Source: Dastarcus helophoroides
Taxonomy: Eukaryota; Arthropoda; Insecta; Coleoptera; Bothrideridae
DNA: 64,000 nt
Direction: 5' to 3'
Assembly: GCA_028583605.1 (NCBI GenBank)
Contig: CM053337.1
Coordinates: 22,150,264-22,214,263 of the forward strand
In this document: one piece after another, positions 22,440 through 34,589 of the stretch
Position numbering within the stretch: the first letter of the stretch is position 1
Layout: each line of letters starts with the position of its first letter
Position numbers and translations under genes: made by a program
Notes under the pieces: model-generated
What the model saw: the letters and a program-made list of their open reading frames with translations, nothing else
The model's database searches: none
What the model was told of the DNA's origin: nothing

Positions 22440-23842
22440 AAAAAATTGATTCACTTAAATAAATTTAGTGGCCGTGAAATAGTGAAGGGGATCGGGTGAC
22501 ATATCAGCTAGTTTTTAAATATTTCCAATATTCTGCCTCGTTTACTAGCGAAGGTTCAAACTTTACTACATAGAGACTGTTATTTCCTAGTATTAAGTTT
22601 TCACTCCTGTCGGCAGTCTCCAAGATTACTCGTTATTTTCCCAGTGGCGTGGATTCCCTACGTGTCCTAATCGACCCTTAAGGGCCGATATAAAACACTT
22701 TGGACGCACTAGACATTCATAAATGTTTCTTAAAAGTTCGACTCCAAGGAAAGTCGTTATTTCGATTTAAAAAAAAACTGGTCCCGGCTTGCAAGAAAAG
22801 CTTAATACAAAGCTGTAAAATTTCAAAGCTAAGCTATATATATAGCTATATATAATAACTACAACGTTGGAAAGACCAATAACTAAACACTCAAATTCAT
22901 AGAAATTGTAACAACCGCAATATTCGATACCAACTATCCCTTTGGGTAAACTCCAATCGATCGCCAACTACGATCGCCTTAAAAGAGTTCCCCAACATCA
23001 ATTATTTTCGCACTTATTTTGATTCGGTCGGCAACATTGGCAGGCACTTTAGAAACTTCGTTCTTCCAAAACCAAATCTCACTTAACCCCCCTGCGATAC
23101 GCGATTTACAACATTCCCCATCTCCACCTTAAAGCGACTGCTCTTTCTCCAGACAAGAGACACTTTAACTAATTTATGAGCTTCTCCCGCTCGTCCAGAA
23201 TTCCAAGATTCGTCGATGGGAAACGGTAATTGTTTAAACCCCATTTATTTGTTAAGTGATTGTAGAAGTATGCTAAAGCCGTATTAGTCAACATGGGGGA
23301 GCATCTGCTGCAAATTAATATCGCAGCTGATATTGCGCCGTTGTACACGACCTCCTTCTGGGCCTGTTTACACATTTAAGTGGGACTTCGGAATTGATAA
23401 CACCAACAAAGTTGCTGTTATTTCAAACACTCGCTTTAGGGTAAAAAAAAATCATATTAAATCCATATTTACGTTCTTAAAACTAGATGCTTTAAAGTGG
23501 AAAATCCAGACATGCTTGCAGTTGATCTGCACGTTTGAGTTTAAAACGAAAGAACCATTTCAAATCCAGATTTACTTGGATACTATCAATAAGCAACTTA
23601 CTGTTAAAACTAATATGAAATTAATTACATCTATTTGATATTTTTGGTTTCTTTGATCGACCTGCCTGGTGAAAATTAAAAAAGGAATATACAAAAATTA
23701 TAAATGATGTAAAAAAGGGCACAACGAATAGTTCTAAAAATAAAATGAAAATATTAAAACGAAAATTGAAATTATGATAAAAAAACTTGGTTTACGAACT
23801 CGGGATTTCTAAAAAGACCCAGATTTTGGAAAAATTTAAAAC
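22440..23842. other. Non-satellite DNA, no gene supported
   Basis: Balanced composition over 1.4 kb. CTCCTGTCGGCAGTC near 22606 is the reverse complement of a word near 29203 (GCCGACAGAAGTGAAAACTTA), so part belongs to a dispersed element. Plus-strand frame 23333-23638 (101 codons, MRRCTRPPSG start) has ordinary composition but no motif I recognise and no visible splice context. I do not call it a gene. Confidence 0.4.
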
Positions 23843-23854
23843 ATTGGTAGAAAT

Positions 23855-24103
23855 TGAAACACAGAACTTGTCCCCTGAAACCAAGAAAAATTAAAAAACA
23901 CAACAAAGGTTGCTCTAACGCGTTTCGACAGCCAAGCTGTCATCTTCAGAGAGAAATGTGAGTTTCTCTCTGAAGATGACAGCTTGGCTGTCAAAACGCG
24001 TTAGAGCAACCTTTGTTGTGTTTTTTAATTTTTCTTGGTTTCAGGGGACAAGTTCTGTGTTTCAATTTTTGAAGATAACCAAGGACCAGTCCGTTCCATC
24101 AAA
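23855..24103 (+). mobile_element. FBH foldback repeat with exact 12-bp target duplication
   Basis: Both arms are present: left arm from TGAAACACAGAACTTG, loop TTCAGAGAGAAATGTGAG, right arm to GTCCGTTCCATCAA. ATTGGTAGAAAT flanks it exactly at 23843-23854 and 24104-24115. The left arm lacks the outer segment (the TTTGGTGGAACGG to CTTC part), while the right end is complete. Here the core reads CTGTCAAAAC, so the invariant G before AAA is lost. Confidence 0.92.
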
Positions 24104-24130
24104 ATTGGTAGAAATGAGCCAAGAGATCAG

Positions 24131-24270
24131 TATCTCTCTGAAGTTAATAGCTTGGCTACCGAAACGTAACATAGCAACTTTTGTTCTGTTTTTAATCTTT
24201 TTTAATTTCAGGAAACAAGATTTGTATTTCAATTTCTAAAGATAACCAAGGACCAGTCTGTTCCACCAAA
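24131..24270 (+). mobile_element. FBH foldback repeat, diverged right arm
   Basis: TATCTCTCTGAAGTTAATAGC, TACCGAAACGTAACATAGC and the terminus GGACCAGTCTGTTCCACCAA. It follows the preceding copy after 15 bases, so two copies are arranged head to tail. Confidence 0.85.
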
Positions 24271-25139
24271 AAGAAAATAGTGATTTCAATATTTTGAAGA
24301 AAAAATTTTTACTTTATTCCCAAATTCCGAATGTATTATTGCAAATATTTACCTAAATGTTTGACTTCTAAACCAGATTGTTTTATTTTAAATTCAAACA
24401 TTCGATTTTGTTGTTTGAAATAAAATTGAAATTTTGAATTTAAGGAAATTTCGAGATTGAAGTGAAAATTCTGAAAAAAAATCGAGACTGCGAAAATAAA
24501 AAGTTAACAGCTGCGATTTTAGAAAAAAGTCGAATTTTTAATAGAAATTCAATTTCGACATTCAAACTTCTTAGGGACGATGAGTAATTTTTGATAGAAG
24601 GTAAACCACGTTACCACCACGTTACCAATATGTGCTAATGATAACAGTACAGCGTATTGTAACGCGTGATGATGACGCTTGATGGTCACTCGAAACCTTT
24701 TTACCCCTTATCCAAAATCGCTCGACAAAAGGTAAAGAAGTTTTTACTTCAAAAAATTAAAAATTTTAACACGTTTGTTTATGAAATCGAAGCATTGAGG
24801 TACTGGGTTCAGAATCGAAATCTTAGGAAAGAAGTAATATATTTCAGGTTAAAATTACGAATTTTCCTGAAAAAAGCAGACATTTTAAGAAAAAAAGTAG
24901 ATATCTTGTTTTTCAAGTCAATAATTTCGAAAAATAGCTCGAAAAAACAAAAAAGTTGGGTTTAGCATGGAAATTTTAGGAAAGAAGTAATAAATTCCAA
25001 GCTTAAATTGCGAATTTCCCGGAGAAAACCAGACATTTTAAGAAAAACGTAGATATCTTGCTTTTCAAGTCGAAACTTTTTTTAGAAGGTAAAGAATTCA
25101 GACTTGGACAAATAGTTCGAAAAAACAAGAATCGAAGTT
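24271..25139. repeat. Degenerate satellite and a short dispersed repeat
   Basis: 24600-24660 carries CCACGTTACCAATATGTGC and ends AACGCGTGATGATGACGC, related to 29350-29394 plus 29581-29632 where an FBH copy has split it. The blocks 24800-24960 and 24968-25130 are duplicated (AAATTACGAATTTTCC / AAATTGCGAATTTCCC, both followed by CAGACATTTTAAGAAAAA). The 99-codon frame at 24666 reads through this duplication and is not accepted. Confidence 0.5.
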
Positions 25140-28130
25140 TCAGGAAAAAATTCCCCTTTTTTAGATTTTGAATTTTTATTTAAGAATTTCGATGTTTTTA
25201 AAGCGCGCCGCGCCATTTTTTTATCATTTTTGATTATTTTGCAAAATTTCGAATTTTCCTATTCTTGTAAATATTCAAATTTTTTCAAAAAAATTGCGAC
25301 TTTTTTGAAAGTTTCGACTTTTAAAAATTTCAATACCTTTTCAAAATTTAAATTATTTAAAAATTTCGATTTTTTTTTGAAAATTTCGCCTTATTTGACG
25401 ATTTTGACTTTTGATTTAGAAAATTTGGCCTTTTTTTAAAAGTCTTGACCTTTTTGCAAGTTTTTCCATTCTTTGAATAATTTGACTTTTTTTTTTAATT
25501 TCCACTTTTGTTTACGTTTCAAGGTTTCGACCAACTTTTCCAAAAATTTCTAGTTTCTTGAAAATCTAGGGTTATTGTTGAAAATTTCGACTTTTTAAAG
25601 TGAACATTTTTTTCTAAATTGTCGCCCCTTTTCTAAATTGCCACCTTTATTCAAAATTTCTTTTTTTTTTCAAAATAAGGAATGTTTAAAATTTGAATTA
25701 ACTTTCAAAATTTCGACTTGTTGCAAACTTTTGAGTTTTGTTTTGAAAATTTCGTCTTTTTTAAAATTTAAATTTTCATTTAAGATTTTCGATTTTTTTA
25801 AAGCGCGCTATTTTTTTAAATGTCCAATTTTTCTTATATTTTTGATTATTTTGTAGAATTTTGAATTTTTCTATTCTGTTAAATATTTAATTTTTTGAAA
25901 AAATTGCAACTTTTTTGAAAGCTTACACTTTCAAATTTCGACAATTTTTCAAAATTTAAATTATTTGAAAATTTCGATTTTTTAATTTCGTCTGGTTTCC
26001 AAAATTTTGCATTTTTTGACAATTTTGGCTTTCCTTTAATATTCAGACTTGGACAATTTAGACTTTATTTTAAGTTCGATTTAAAAAAAAAGATTTTAAC
26101 TTTTTTTTGAATATTTTGACATTTTATTCAATTTTTGTTCATCCAAATATTTCTAATCAAAACTTTCGACCTTTTTAAAGTAATGTTCAAGTTTTTTTTC
26201 AAAAGATCAGTTATCCAAAATTTTGACACAAAAAAATCGATTTTTCTGATAATATTGGATTTTATTCAGTAATTACCTTTTCTAAAATTAAGATTTTTTA
26301 AAAAAATTTTAAGTCGCAACATTTTTCCAAAATTTGTTCCATTTTTAAAATTTTAAATTCTTTTTCGACTTTCCACTTTTGTTTACGTTTCAAGGTTTTT
26401 AACAACTTTTCTAAAAATTTCTAGTTTCTTAAAAATCTAGGGTTTTCGTTGAAAATATCGACTTCTTAAAGTTTATACTTTTTCTCTAAATTGTCACCTT
26501 TTTTCTAAATTGTCGCCTTTCTCCAAAATTTCTCTTATTTTAAAATTTGGAATGTTTAAAATTTGAATTAATTTTCAAAATTTCGATTTGTTGCAAACTT
26601 TTGAGTTTTGTTTTAAAGATTTCTTCTTTTTTAAAATTTAAATTCTCATTTAAGATTTTCGATTTTTTTAAAAGCGCTATTTTTTTAAATGTCCAATTTT
26701 TCTTATCTTTTTGATTATTTTGTAAAATTTTGAATTTTTCTATTCTGTTAAATATTTAATATTTTGAAAAAAATGCAACTTTTTTGAAAGCTTACACTTT
26801 TAAATTTTGACAATTTTTCAAAATTTAAATTATTTGAAAATTTCGATTTTTTAATTTCGTCTGGTTTTCAAAATTTTGCATTTTTTGACAATTTTGGCTT
26901 TCCTTTAATATTCTGACTTGGACAATTTTGACTTTATTTAAAACTCGACTTAAAAAAAAAGATTTTTCCAATTTTGACTTTTTTTTCAATATTTTGACAT
27001 TTTGTTCAAATTTTTGTTCATCCAAATATTTTTAATCAAGACCTTCGACTTTCTTAAAGTAATCTTCAAGTTTTTTCTCAAAAGATCAGTTATCCAAAAT
27101 TTTGACTTAAAAAAATCGATTTTTCTGATAATATTGGATTTTATTCAGTAATTACCTTTTCTAAAATAAGGATTTTTTAAAAAAATTTTAAGTCGCGACA
27201 TTTTTCCAAAATTTGTTCCATTTTTAAAAGTTTAAATTCTTTTTCGACTTTCCACTTTTGTTTTCGTTTCAAGGTTTTTAACAATTTTTCTAAAAATTTC
27301 TAGTTTCTTAAAAATCTAGGGTTTTTGTTGAAAATTTCTACTTTTTAAAGTGAACATTTTTTTCTAAATTGTGGCCCTTTTTCTAAATTGTCGCCTTTCT
27401 TCAAAATTTCTCTTTTTTCAAAATTAGGAATGTTTAAAATTTGAATTAATTTTCAAAATTTCGATTTTTTGCAAACTTTTGAGTTTTGTATTGAAAATTT
27501 CGTATTTTTTAAAATTTAACTTTTCTTTTAAGATTTTCGAGTTTTTTAAAGAGCACTATTTTTTTAAATGTCCAATTTTTCTTATATTTTTAATTATTTT
27601 GCAGAATTTTGAATTTTTCTATTCTGTTAAATATTCAATTTTTTGACAAAATTGCAACTTTTTCGAAAGCTTACACTTTTTTTAAATTTGGACAATTTTT
27701 CAAAATTTAAATTTTTTGAAAATTTCGATTTTTTTATTTCGTCTGGTTTTCAAATGTTTGCATTTTTTGACAATTTTGGCTTTCCTTTAATATTCAGACT
27801 TGAACAATTTTGACTTTATTTAAAATTCGATTAAAAAACAAAAGATTTTCCCAATTTTAACTTTTTTGAATATTTTGACATTTTATTCAAATTTTTGTTC
27901 ATCCAAATATTTTTAATTAAAACTTTCGACTTTTTTAAAATAATGTTCAAGTTTTTTTCAAAAGATCAGTTATCCAAAATTTTGACTTTAAAAAAATCGA
28001 TTTTTCTGATAATTTTGGATTTTATTTAGTAATTACCATTTCTAAAATTTAGATTGTTTTATAAATTTTTTAAGTCGCGAAATTTTTTCAAAATTTGTAC
28101 CATTTTTAAAATTTTAAATTCTTTTTTGAA
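25140..28130. repeat. ~870-bp tandem higher-order repeat, three-plus units
   Basis: The marker TTTTTTAAAGCGCGCTATTTT and its variants occurs at 25802, 26672 and 27551 (spacing 870 and 879), with a shorter first unit at 25203. Each unit carries TCTAGTTTCTT, CTAGGGTTTTTG, TTTAATATTCAGACTTGG and AAAAGATCAGTTATCC in the same order. It is built from the same TTTCGAC-type words as the surroundings, amplified as a long unit. No gene seen. Confidence 0.85.
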
Positions 28131-28544
28131 ATATTATTTTTTTTTAATTTAGAGTTTTTTGAAGATCTTTTTAATTATTTTTTTGAAATACTTAATGTTT
28201 TAAAAAATGTTAAAATTTATTATGACTTTTTTTAAAAATCCTCTCTTTTTTTGAAAATGTTTTTTAATTCTATTTAACATTTCTTCGGCCCAGTTTGGAA
28301 ATATTTAAATTTTTATTGTTTGTTGATAATATTCTAAACAGTTTTTGAATTATGATTACTTGATATTTAAATTTATTTAACAACGTCACCTCATGACAGT
28401 TGACAAAATAAGAGGTTAATTTATTTTACATAGAATAGGAAAAAATAAAAAATAGAAGAGCAAAATTAGATATAAAAAAAATTTTCGTTTTTTTGATAAA
28501 TTATGAAAATATTAAAATATAAAAAATACATAAAAAAGGTTGTA
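28131..28544. other. AT-rich non-coding DNA with a MITE half-copy
   Basis: 28266-28300 carries TATTTAACATTTCTTCGGCC and CAGTTTGGAAATATTT, matching the hairpin unit at 8348-8478. CATGACAGTTGACAAAATAAG near 28393 is unique in the window. No gene seen. Confidence 0.45.
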
Positions 28545-28591
28545 GCACTGGACATCGATGTTTCGCTCTCATTTGAACTCGTCAGCAGTGC
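28545..28591 (-). ncRNA. Type I hammerhead ribozyme (minus strand)
   Basis: Read on the minus strand, the order is stem I GCACTG (28591-28586), core CTGACGA (28585-28579), stem II GTTC with loop AAATGA and GAGC, core GAAA (28564-28561), a very short palindromic stem III ACATCGATGT, the cleavage triplet GTC (28553-28551) and stem I partner CAGTGC (28550-28545). All conserved hammerhead core positions are present, and stem I is 6 perfect base pairs. Stem II is 4 pairs including one G-U. Predicted cleavage is after C at 28551. A minimal stem III is typical of type I hammerheads in animal retroelements, which often act as dimers. No reverse transcriptase is visible nearby. Confidence 0.85.
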
Positions 28592-29200
28592 ATGGAAAGG
28601 GAACAATGAGAAAGAAATTCTTAAAAATAAAAATTTTTTAAAAATACAAAAAAATTTGTAACATGAAAATGTTGACTTTATATAAAAATTTCAATTTTTT
28701 TAGGTCTGATACTTTTTACCAAACTTTGATTTCAAACTTTGCATTAAAGCAACCATTGTTATGTTTTTTAATCTGTCTTGGTTACCGAAAAATTCAAATT
28801 TTAGGATTAATCTTGAACTTTTTTAATATCTTGTTTATACCTGTTTTTGAAACTAAAGAAACTTTAAATTTTAAGACTAAGATGAATTTCGAGAAAAAAT
28901 CTTGAATTTTAAGAAAAAAGGCAACTTTTCTAGAAAAAGCCAAATTTTAAGAAAAATTGAGAGAGCAATTAGAAACTCTGAAAAGTCGAGATTTTAAAAT
29001 AAAAACCAACATTTTAAGAGGTCATACTTTCCAATAGATCGACAAATTAAAAAATATATCAAATTTTGGAAATAAAGTCCAAATGTTGAAAAATAAATCA
29101 AATCTTGAGCAAAAAACCTTTTTTAATAAACTTAATTTGGAGAATATAATTGCAAAATTTCAAAGAAAGACAAATTAAACAACTTTAAGGATTGCCGACA
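28592..29200. repeat. Degenerate satellite, A-rich, with an FBH fragment
   Basis: An FBH arm fragment is at 28746-28786 (AAAGCAACCATTGTTATG then AATCTGTCTTGG). The rest is A-rich satellite (CGAGAAAAAATC, TTTTAAGAAAAA). No gene seen. Confidence 0.55.
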
Positions 29201-29394
29201 GAAGTGAAAACTTAACGTTGCTGGAGAGGTTGCGGGTTCAAACCTAGGCGCGACAACGCATTTTCCAAGTTTTAACCTCTTAGACGCCTTGACCGATTTT
29301 TTATATGAAGACAGAAAGTAAACCAAAGGTGTGGCGCCACCATCAAACTAATCCACGTTACCAACATACTCGAATGTTAATGGTATGATGTACT
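29201..29394. repeat. Dispersed-repeat segment with a tRNA B-box-like word
   Basis: GATTGCCGACAGAAGTGAAAAC recurs inverted near 22600. GTTGCGGGTTCAAACCTAGG resembles an RNA polymerase III B box (GGTTCAAACC), but a cloverleaf or A box is not seen. It might be a SINE remnant. 29350-29394 is the left half of a repeat related to 24600-24660. Confidence 0.4.
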
Positions 29395-29580
29395 TTTGGT
29401 GGAATGGACTAGTCCTTGGTTATCTTCAAAAATTGAAAAACAAATCCTGTCCCCTAAAACCAAGAAATATTAAAAAACACAACAAAGGTTGCGCCCTAAC
29501 GTGTTTCGATAGCCAAGCTGTCATCTTCAGAGAGATACTTTTTTCGTTTCAGGGGACAAGATTTGTATTTTAATTTTTGG
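29395..29580 (-). mobile_element. FBH foldback repeat inserted into another repeat
   Basis: The left arm is complete from TTTGGTGGAATGGACTAG through GATAGCCAAGCTGTCATC to AGAGAGATAC. The right arm is reduced to TTTCGTTTCAGGGGACAAG to TTTTTGG. Flanks TATGATGTACT (29384-29394) and TATAACGTACT (29581-29591) match at 9 of 11 positions. The flanking repeat reads on across the insertion. Confidence 0.88.
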
Positions 29581-29591
29581 TATAACGTACT

Positions 29592-30912
29592 GTTAACGTT
29601 AAAATATTTTGATACGTGTGATGGTGACGCAAAACCGTAAGTTTACTTCCCTTCCAATGCGCTTAAAGATGTTTTCATTTTAACAATTTACTGTGTTTCT
29701 TTTACGCACAACAGTGCCTTTGTCAAGTTTCCGTTGCGAAATTCCCGATACGTGAAGCGCTTAAGCACCGGAAGGGGGTTAGCGAATCCCGACAGGATAG
29801 AATGGAATACGAGAGAGCCGAAGATAGAGCGTGTAGCAGTGGTTGAAGATGTTATCGGCTCGTATTTAAGCCAGTCCAGATAAGATCGGTCCACCGTTCA
29901 CGTTGAAATATGACCACACTTAACCTTAACGCCATGCGTTCCTAATTTTACAAGCCTACCTCGCCTATATTTAAATTAAACGGTCACTTTAACTTTATTA
30001 GAAGCGTTCGCCGGACTCTAAATTGATATTTCGTTTGCTCTTCTTCGAAATTACCACGGAATGGGTTCGACTAATTAGACTTGGTGATTACCACAGACCG
30101 TAGACATGTGGTAATGTGAAGAAAGAGCAATAACGTTTTAGAGGACCAAGCGTGAAATACAGAGTCGATCACTTCCATCAAAGCGGTCAATTCTGATAGG
30201 GTTTTCGAAAGACCCACTATATTTAGCATATTTCGTGCCCATAAAATACTAATACTTCAGCGCAACGGGGAGCTTGTAAATTTGAATACTTTCGATTAGA
30301 ATTATTTGTAATAGATCGAGTAGGTTACATTTTAGTTCCTGCTGCTATACTTATGTCCTGTCAAATAAAATGTATTTTATTATACCGTGGAGTTAGTACT
30401 TACAACAATGGTTTCTCTAGTTGAGTGTTATTTGTTTGTTTTTTAAACAAAAATGTAAGAATAATAGTTTTTCACGAATTTCTTATTTTTGTCTTGCATT
30501 TTCTTGTTCTGGTTTTGTTTTTGTTGCAAGAACAAGACAAGAAGTTTGTGAGCAAGAACAAGACAAGACGTTCTTTTAGCAAAAGCAAGATTTCCTATCA
30601 AAAAATTACCCAGATTTTTTGCTTTGTTGAAGATTTTCTTAAAACAAGCTTTAGAACAGTGTTTTTAAATCTTTCTGAATACACAATTCCTTTGCAGGTA
30701 ATGAATTCCTCCAACCCCTCTCAAATTTGGAAAAAATCAAAGCTCCAGACAACATCAAGATTAAAAGAAAAAGTTCAATGTTAAATTTTTTCTCAAAATA
30801 ACACTAATTAGGTATCCAAAATTTTGGTAAAAAATTAATTTTTCCCTAAACTTAATTTTTTTCAGAAAATTGAAAAGTTTCCTTATTTTCAAAATGTTAT
30901 TCTCTGAATTTA
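29592..30912. other. Ordinary-complexity DNA, no gene supported
   Basis: CpG words are more frequent at 29690-30250. GGCTCGTATTTAAGCCAG near 29850 contains a TATA-like box and could belong to an old LTR, but no boundaries were found. Plus-strand frame 30425-30784 (119 codons) is hydrophobic at the start, then rich in lysine from imperfect repeats (AGAACAAGACAAGA). It lacks motifs and is not called as a gene. Confidence 0.4.
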
Positions 30913-30913
30913 A

Positions 30914-30934
30914 ACAACAAAGGTTGCTCTAGTG
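30914..30934. mobile_element. FBH fragment, left piece interrupted by a hAT-type insertion
   Basis: ACAACAAAGGTTGCTCTAGTG is the inner left arm of a foldback repeat. Its continuation, CTCTAGAGGCCAACC and the right arm, is at 37207-37294 beyond the 6.3-kb insertion. Confidence 0.8.
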
Positions 30935-31799
30935 CAGGGGTCGGCAAACTTTTAAACCGAAAGAGCCAGCCGCAATATAAAAATTAATTTCGTGAATTTC
31001 AAAGAGCCACAAATTTTTATTTCTGGTTTTTACATTTTATTTTAAAATTAAATGAGATAAATCAGACAAAATATGGAACAGAGAGGGACCCCCCTGACTC
31101 GTGTAGTCAAACGAAAATATATTCAGCCTAGAACACATTTTATTGCTCAAAATTTAGCTTTTTTCACAATTTCGACTTCTTCTCTATATTAGTCTTCCTT
31201 TTTAATATCTATTTTGTTCCTAAAACAAGACTTTTACCCCAAATCTTTCTTTCTTCCCAAAACTCGACAATTTGTGAAAATGTTTACTTTTTTCTAATTC
31301 GACTTACTGGAAGAATCGACTTATTTCTCAGAAATACATCTTTAGTCGATTTATTAATTAAAAAAATTAAAAATTTGAAGTAATGGGAAATGTTAATTAA
31401 AATAGATTTTGAAGATTTCCACTTTTTTTTCGAAGATTTCTTTTTCTGAAATTTAGATCTATTCTCAAATTTCACTTTATTCCAAAATTATATTTTTTCG
31501 ACTTTGTACTAAATTGCGGCTTTTTTCTAGAACTTTCTACATTCTTTTAAAAATTCGCCCTTTTATCAAATTTCGGCATTTTCCCCAAATTTGACTTTTA
31601 CTAAACATTTAAACTTTTATTTATTTTCTACAAATTTGGATTTGTTGCTTAAAATACAGTTTTTTTAACTGTGACTTTTAAAATTCGACATTTTATTGTT
31701 TCTGCATCTGATCTTTTGACGAAATTTATCCACATATTTTTAAAATGTTTGTCACAATATCAAGTCGAAATTTTGAGTTTTAAATCGAAATTCCCTGAT

Positions 31800-34570
31800 T
31801 AAGGTTGAAATCTCGAGAAGAAAATTGAAATTTGAGAAGCAAGCGAAATTTTGAGAAAAAGTCAAAATTTCAACCTTATAAGGTCAAAATTTCGAGAAAA
31901 AAAGTCGAAATTTCTAGAAAAAAGTCGAAATTTCGAGAAAAAGTCGAAATTTGCGAAGAGAATCGAATTTTCCAGAAAAAAAGTCGAAATTTTAAGTTTA
32001 AAGTCGAAATTTCGATATTAAGGTCAAAATTTCGCGAAAAAAATCGAAATTTTGAGAAAAAAGTCGGAATTTCAAAAAAAGTCGAGATTTGGCGAAAAAA
32101 GGCGAAATTTCGAGAAAAATTTCGAAATTTCGATATAAAGGTCAAAATTTCGAGAAAAAAGTCGATATTTGAGAAAAAAGTCGAAAATTGAAAAAAAAGC
32201 AAAATTTCGAGAGAAAAAAGTCAAAATTTGTGAAAAATGTCGAAATTTCGAGAAAAAAGTCAAAATTTTGAGTTTAAAGTTGAAATTTCAAGAAAAATGT
32301 CGAAATTTCGATAATAAAGTCAAAATTTCGAAAAAAAGTCAAAATTTAAAAAAAACGAAATTTAAAGGAAAAGGTCGAACTTTGAAAAAAACGTCGAAAT
32401 TTCAAGAAAAAAGTAGAAATTTCGAAATATTTCGAGAAAAAAGTCTAGATTTCGAGAAAAATCTCAAAATTTCGAGAAAAAAGTTAAAATTTTAAGAAAA
32501 AAAGTCGAAATTTCGAGAAAAAAATAGAAATTTGCGAAAAAAATCGAAATTTCTAAAAAAAAGATCGAAATTTTGAGTTTAAAGTCGAAATTTTGAGAAA
32601 AATTTCGAAATTCTGATATTAAGGTCAAAATTTCTAGAAAAAAGTCAAAATTTCTAGAAAAAAGTCAAAATTTCGAATAAAAAAGTCAAAATTTGTGAAA
32701 AGAGTCAAAAGTCCAGAAAAAAAAGTCGAAATTTTAAGTTTAAAGTCGAAATTTCGGTAATATGGTTAAAATTTCGAGAAAAAAGTCGAAATTTTGAGAA
32801 AAAATTCTAAATTGCGAAATATTTCGGGAAAAAAGTCTAAATGTAAAAAAAAAGTCGAGATTTCGCAAAAAAAAGTCGAAATTTCGAGAGAAATGTCGAA
32901 ATTTCGATATTAAAGTCAAAATTTCGAAAAAAAAGTCAAAATTTAAAAAAAAACGGAATTTAAAGGAAAAAGTCGAACTTTGAAAAAAACGTCGAAATTT
33001 CAAGAAAAAAGTAGAAATTTCGAAATATTTCGAGAGAAAAGTCTAGATTTCGAGAAAAATCTCAAAATTTCGAGAGAAACAGTTAAAATTTCGTGAAAAA
33101 AAGTCGAAATTTTGAGAAAAAAGTAGAAATTTGCGAAAAAAATCGAATTTTCTAAAAAAAAAGATCCAAATTTTGAGTTTAAAGTCGAAATTTTGAGAAA
33201 AATTTCGAAATTCTGATATTAAGGTCAAAATTTCTAGAAAAAAGTCAAAATTTCTAGAAAAAAAGTCAAAATTTCGAATAAAAAAGTCAAAATTTGTGAA
33301 AAGAGTCGAAATTCCAGAAAAAAAAGTCGAAATTTTAAGTTTAAAGTCGAAATTTCGGTAATATGGTTAAAATTTCGAGAAGAAAGTCGAAATTTTGAGA
33401 AAAAATTCTAAATTGCGAAATATTTCGGGAAAAAAGTCTAAATTTCAAAAAAAAGTCGAGATTTCGCGAAAAAAGTCGAAATTTCGAGAGAAATGTCGAA
33501 ATATCGATATTAATGTCAAAATTTCGAGAAAAAAGTGGATATTTAGAAAAAAGTCGAAAATTGAGAGAGAAAACGAAATTTTCAGAAAAAAGGCAAATTT
33601 TTCAAATTAAGGTCGAAATTTCGAAAAGAAATTCGAAATTTTGAAATATTTCAAGAAAAAAGTTGAAATTTGAGATAAAATTCGAGATTTTAGGAAAATA
33701 GACAAAATGTTGAGAAAAAAAAGTAGAAATTTGCGAAAAAAGTAGAAATTTGAGAAAAAAAGTCGAAATTTCTAGAAAAAAAGTCGACATTTTATGTTTA
33801 AAGTCAAAATTTCGAGAAAAATGTCGAAATTTCAATATTAAGGTCAAAATTTCGAGAAAAAGTCAAAATTTCGAGTTTTAAATCGAAATTCGGTGATTAA
33901 AATCGAGGTTTTGGTAAAAAAAATCGAAATTTGAAAAAAAAAGCCCCAATTTTAACCTTATAAAGTGAAAATTTCGAGAAAAAGTCTAGATTTGAGGAAA
34001 AAGTTAAAATTTCTACAAAAAAAGTCAAAGTTTCAAGAATAATGTCGAAATTTCGATATTAAGGTCAAAATTTCGAGAAAAAAGTCGATATTTGAGAAAA
34101 AAGTCGAAAATTAAGAAAAAGAAAACAAAAACTTCAAAAAAGAAAGTAAAACTATTCAGATTAAGGTCGAAATTTGAGAAAAACGTCGAAATTTCGAGAA
34201 AAAATTGGAAGTTTCGAAAGATTTCGAGAAAAAGTTGAAATTTGAGATAATTGGAGATTTAGTAAAAAAAACTCAAAATTTCGACAAAAAAAAGTCAAAA
34301 TTTGAGAAAGAAGTCGAAATTTTGAGTTTAAAGTTGAAATTTCCAGAAAAATGTCGAAATTTCGACATAAAAGTCAAAATTTCGAGAAAAAAGTCAAAAT
34401 TTGAAAAAAAAAACAAAATTTTAAGAAAAAAGTCGAAATTTGAAAAAAAACGTCGAAATTTCGAGAAAAAAGTCGACATTTCGAAATATTTCGAGAAAAA
34501 AGTCAAAATTTGAGAAAAAGTCTAGATTTCGGGAAAAAGGTCAAAATTTCGAGAAAAAAATTGAAATTTT
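31800..34570. repeat. ~20-bp tandem satellite inside the hAT-type element
   Basis: The dominant unit is GTCGAAATTTCGAGAAAAAA with drift, about 130 units, A-rich on the plus strand. A longer block is duplicated with a 601-base offset (TATGGTTAAAATTTCGAGAA at 32761 and 33362). Orientation flips at about 31740 and 34590, where T-rich DNA takes over. The many open frames of Lys/Ser/Phe-rich or Phe/Ser-rich type on both strands come from the repeat. Confidence 0.88.
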
Positions 34571-34589
34571 GAGAAAAAAGTTACGCAAA

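Noticed and set aside
23333..23638. 101-residue open frame as a gene
   Set aside because: Normal composition, but no recognisable domain, no homologous copy in the window and no exon boundaries. Kept only as a remark in the region entry.
29228..29262. tRNA gene suggested by GGGTTCAAACC
   Set aside because: Only a B-box-like word is present. No acceptor stem, anticodon arm or A box can be paired around it.
29690..29900. Possible LTR with TATTTAAG box
   Set aside because: No TG...CA boundaries or target duplication could be found around it.
30425..30784. 119-residue open frame as a membrane or coiled-coil protein
   Set aside because: Composition tracks AAGAACAAGACAAG-type simple repeats and T-rich DNA; no motif or splice sites.
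31832..34513. Many 60-110 residue Lys/Phe-rich frames, possibly a repeat protein
   Set aside because: The sequence is a 20-bp tandem satellite. Frames are interrupted randomly, occur on both strands and carry no conserved start or motif.
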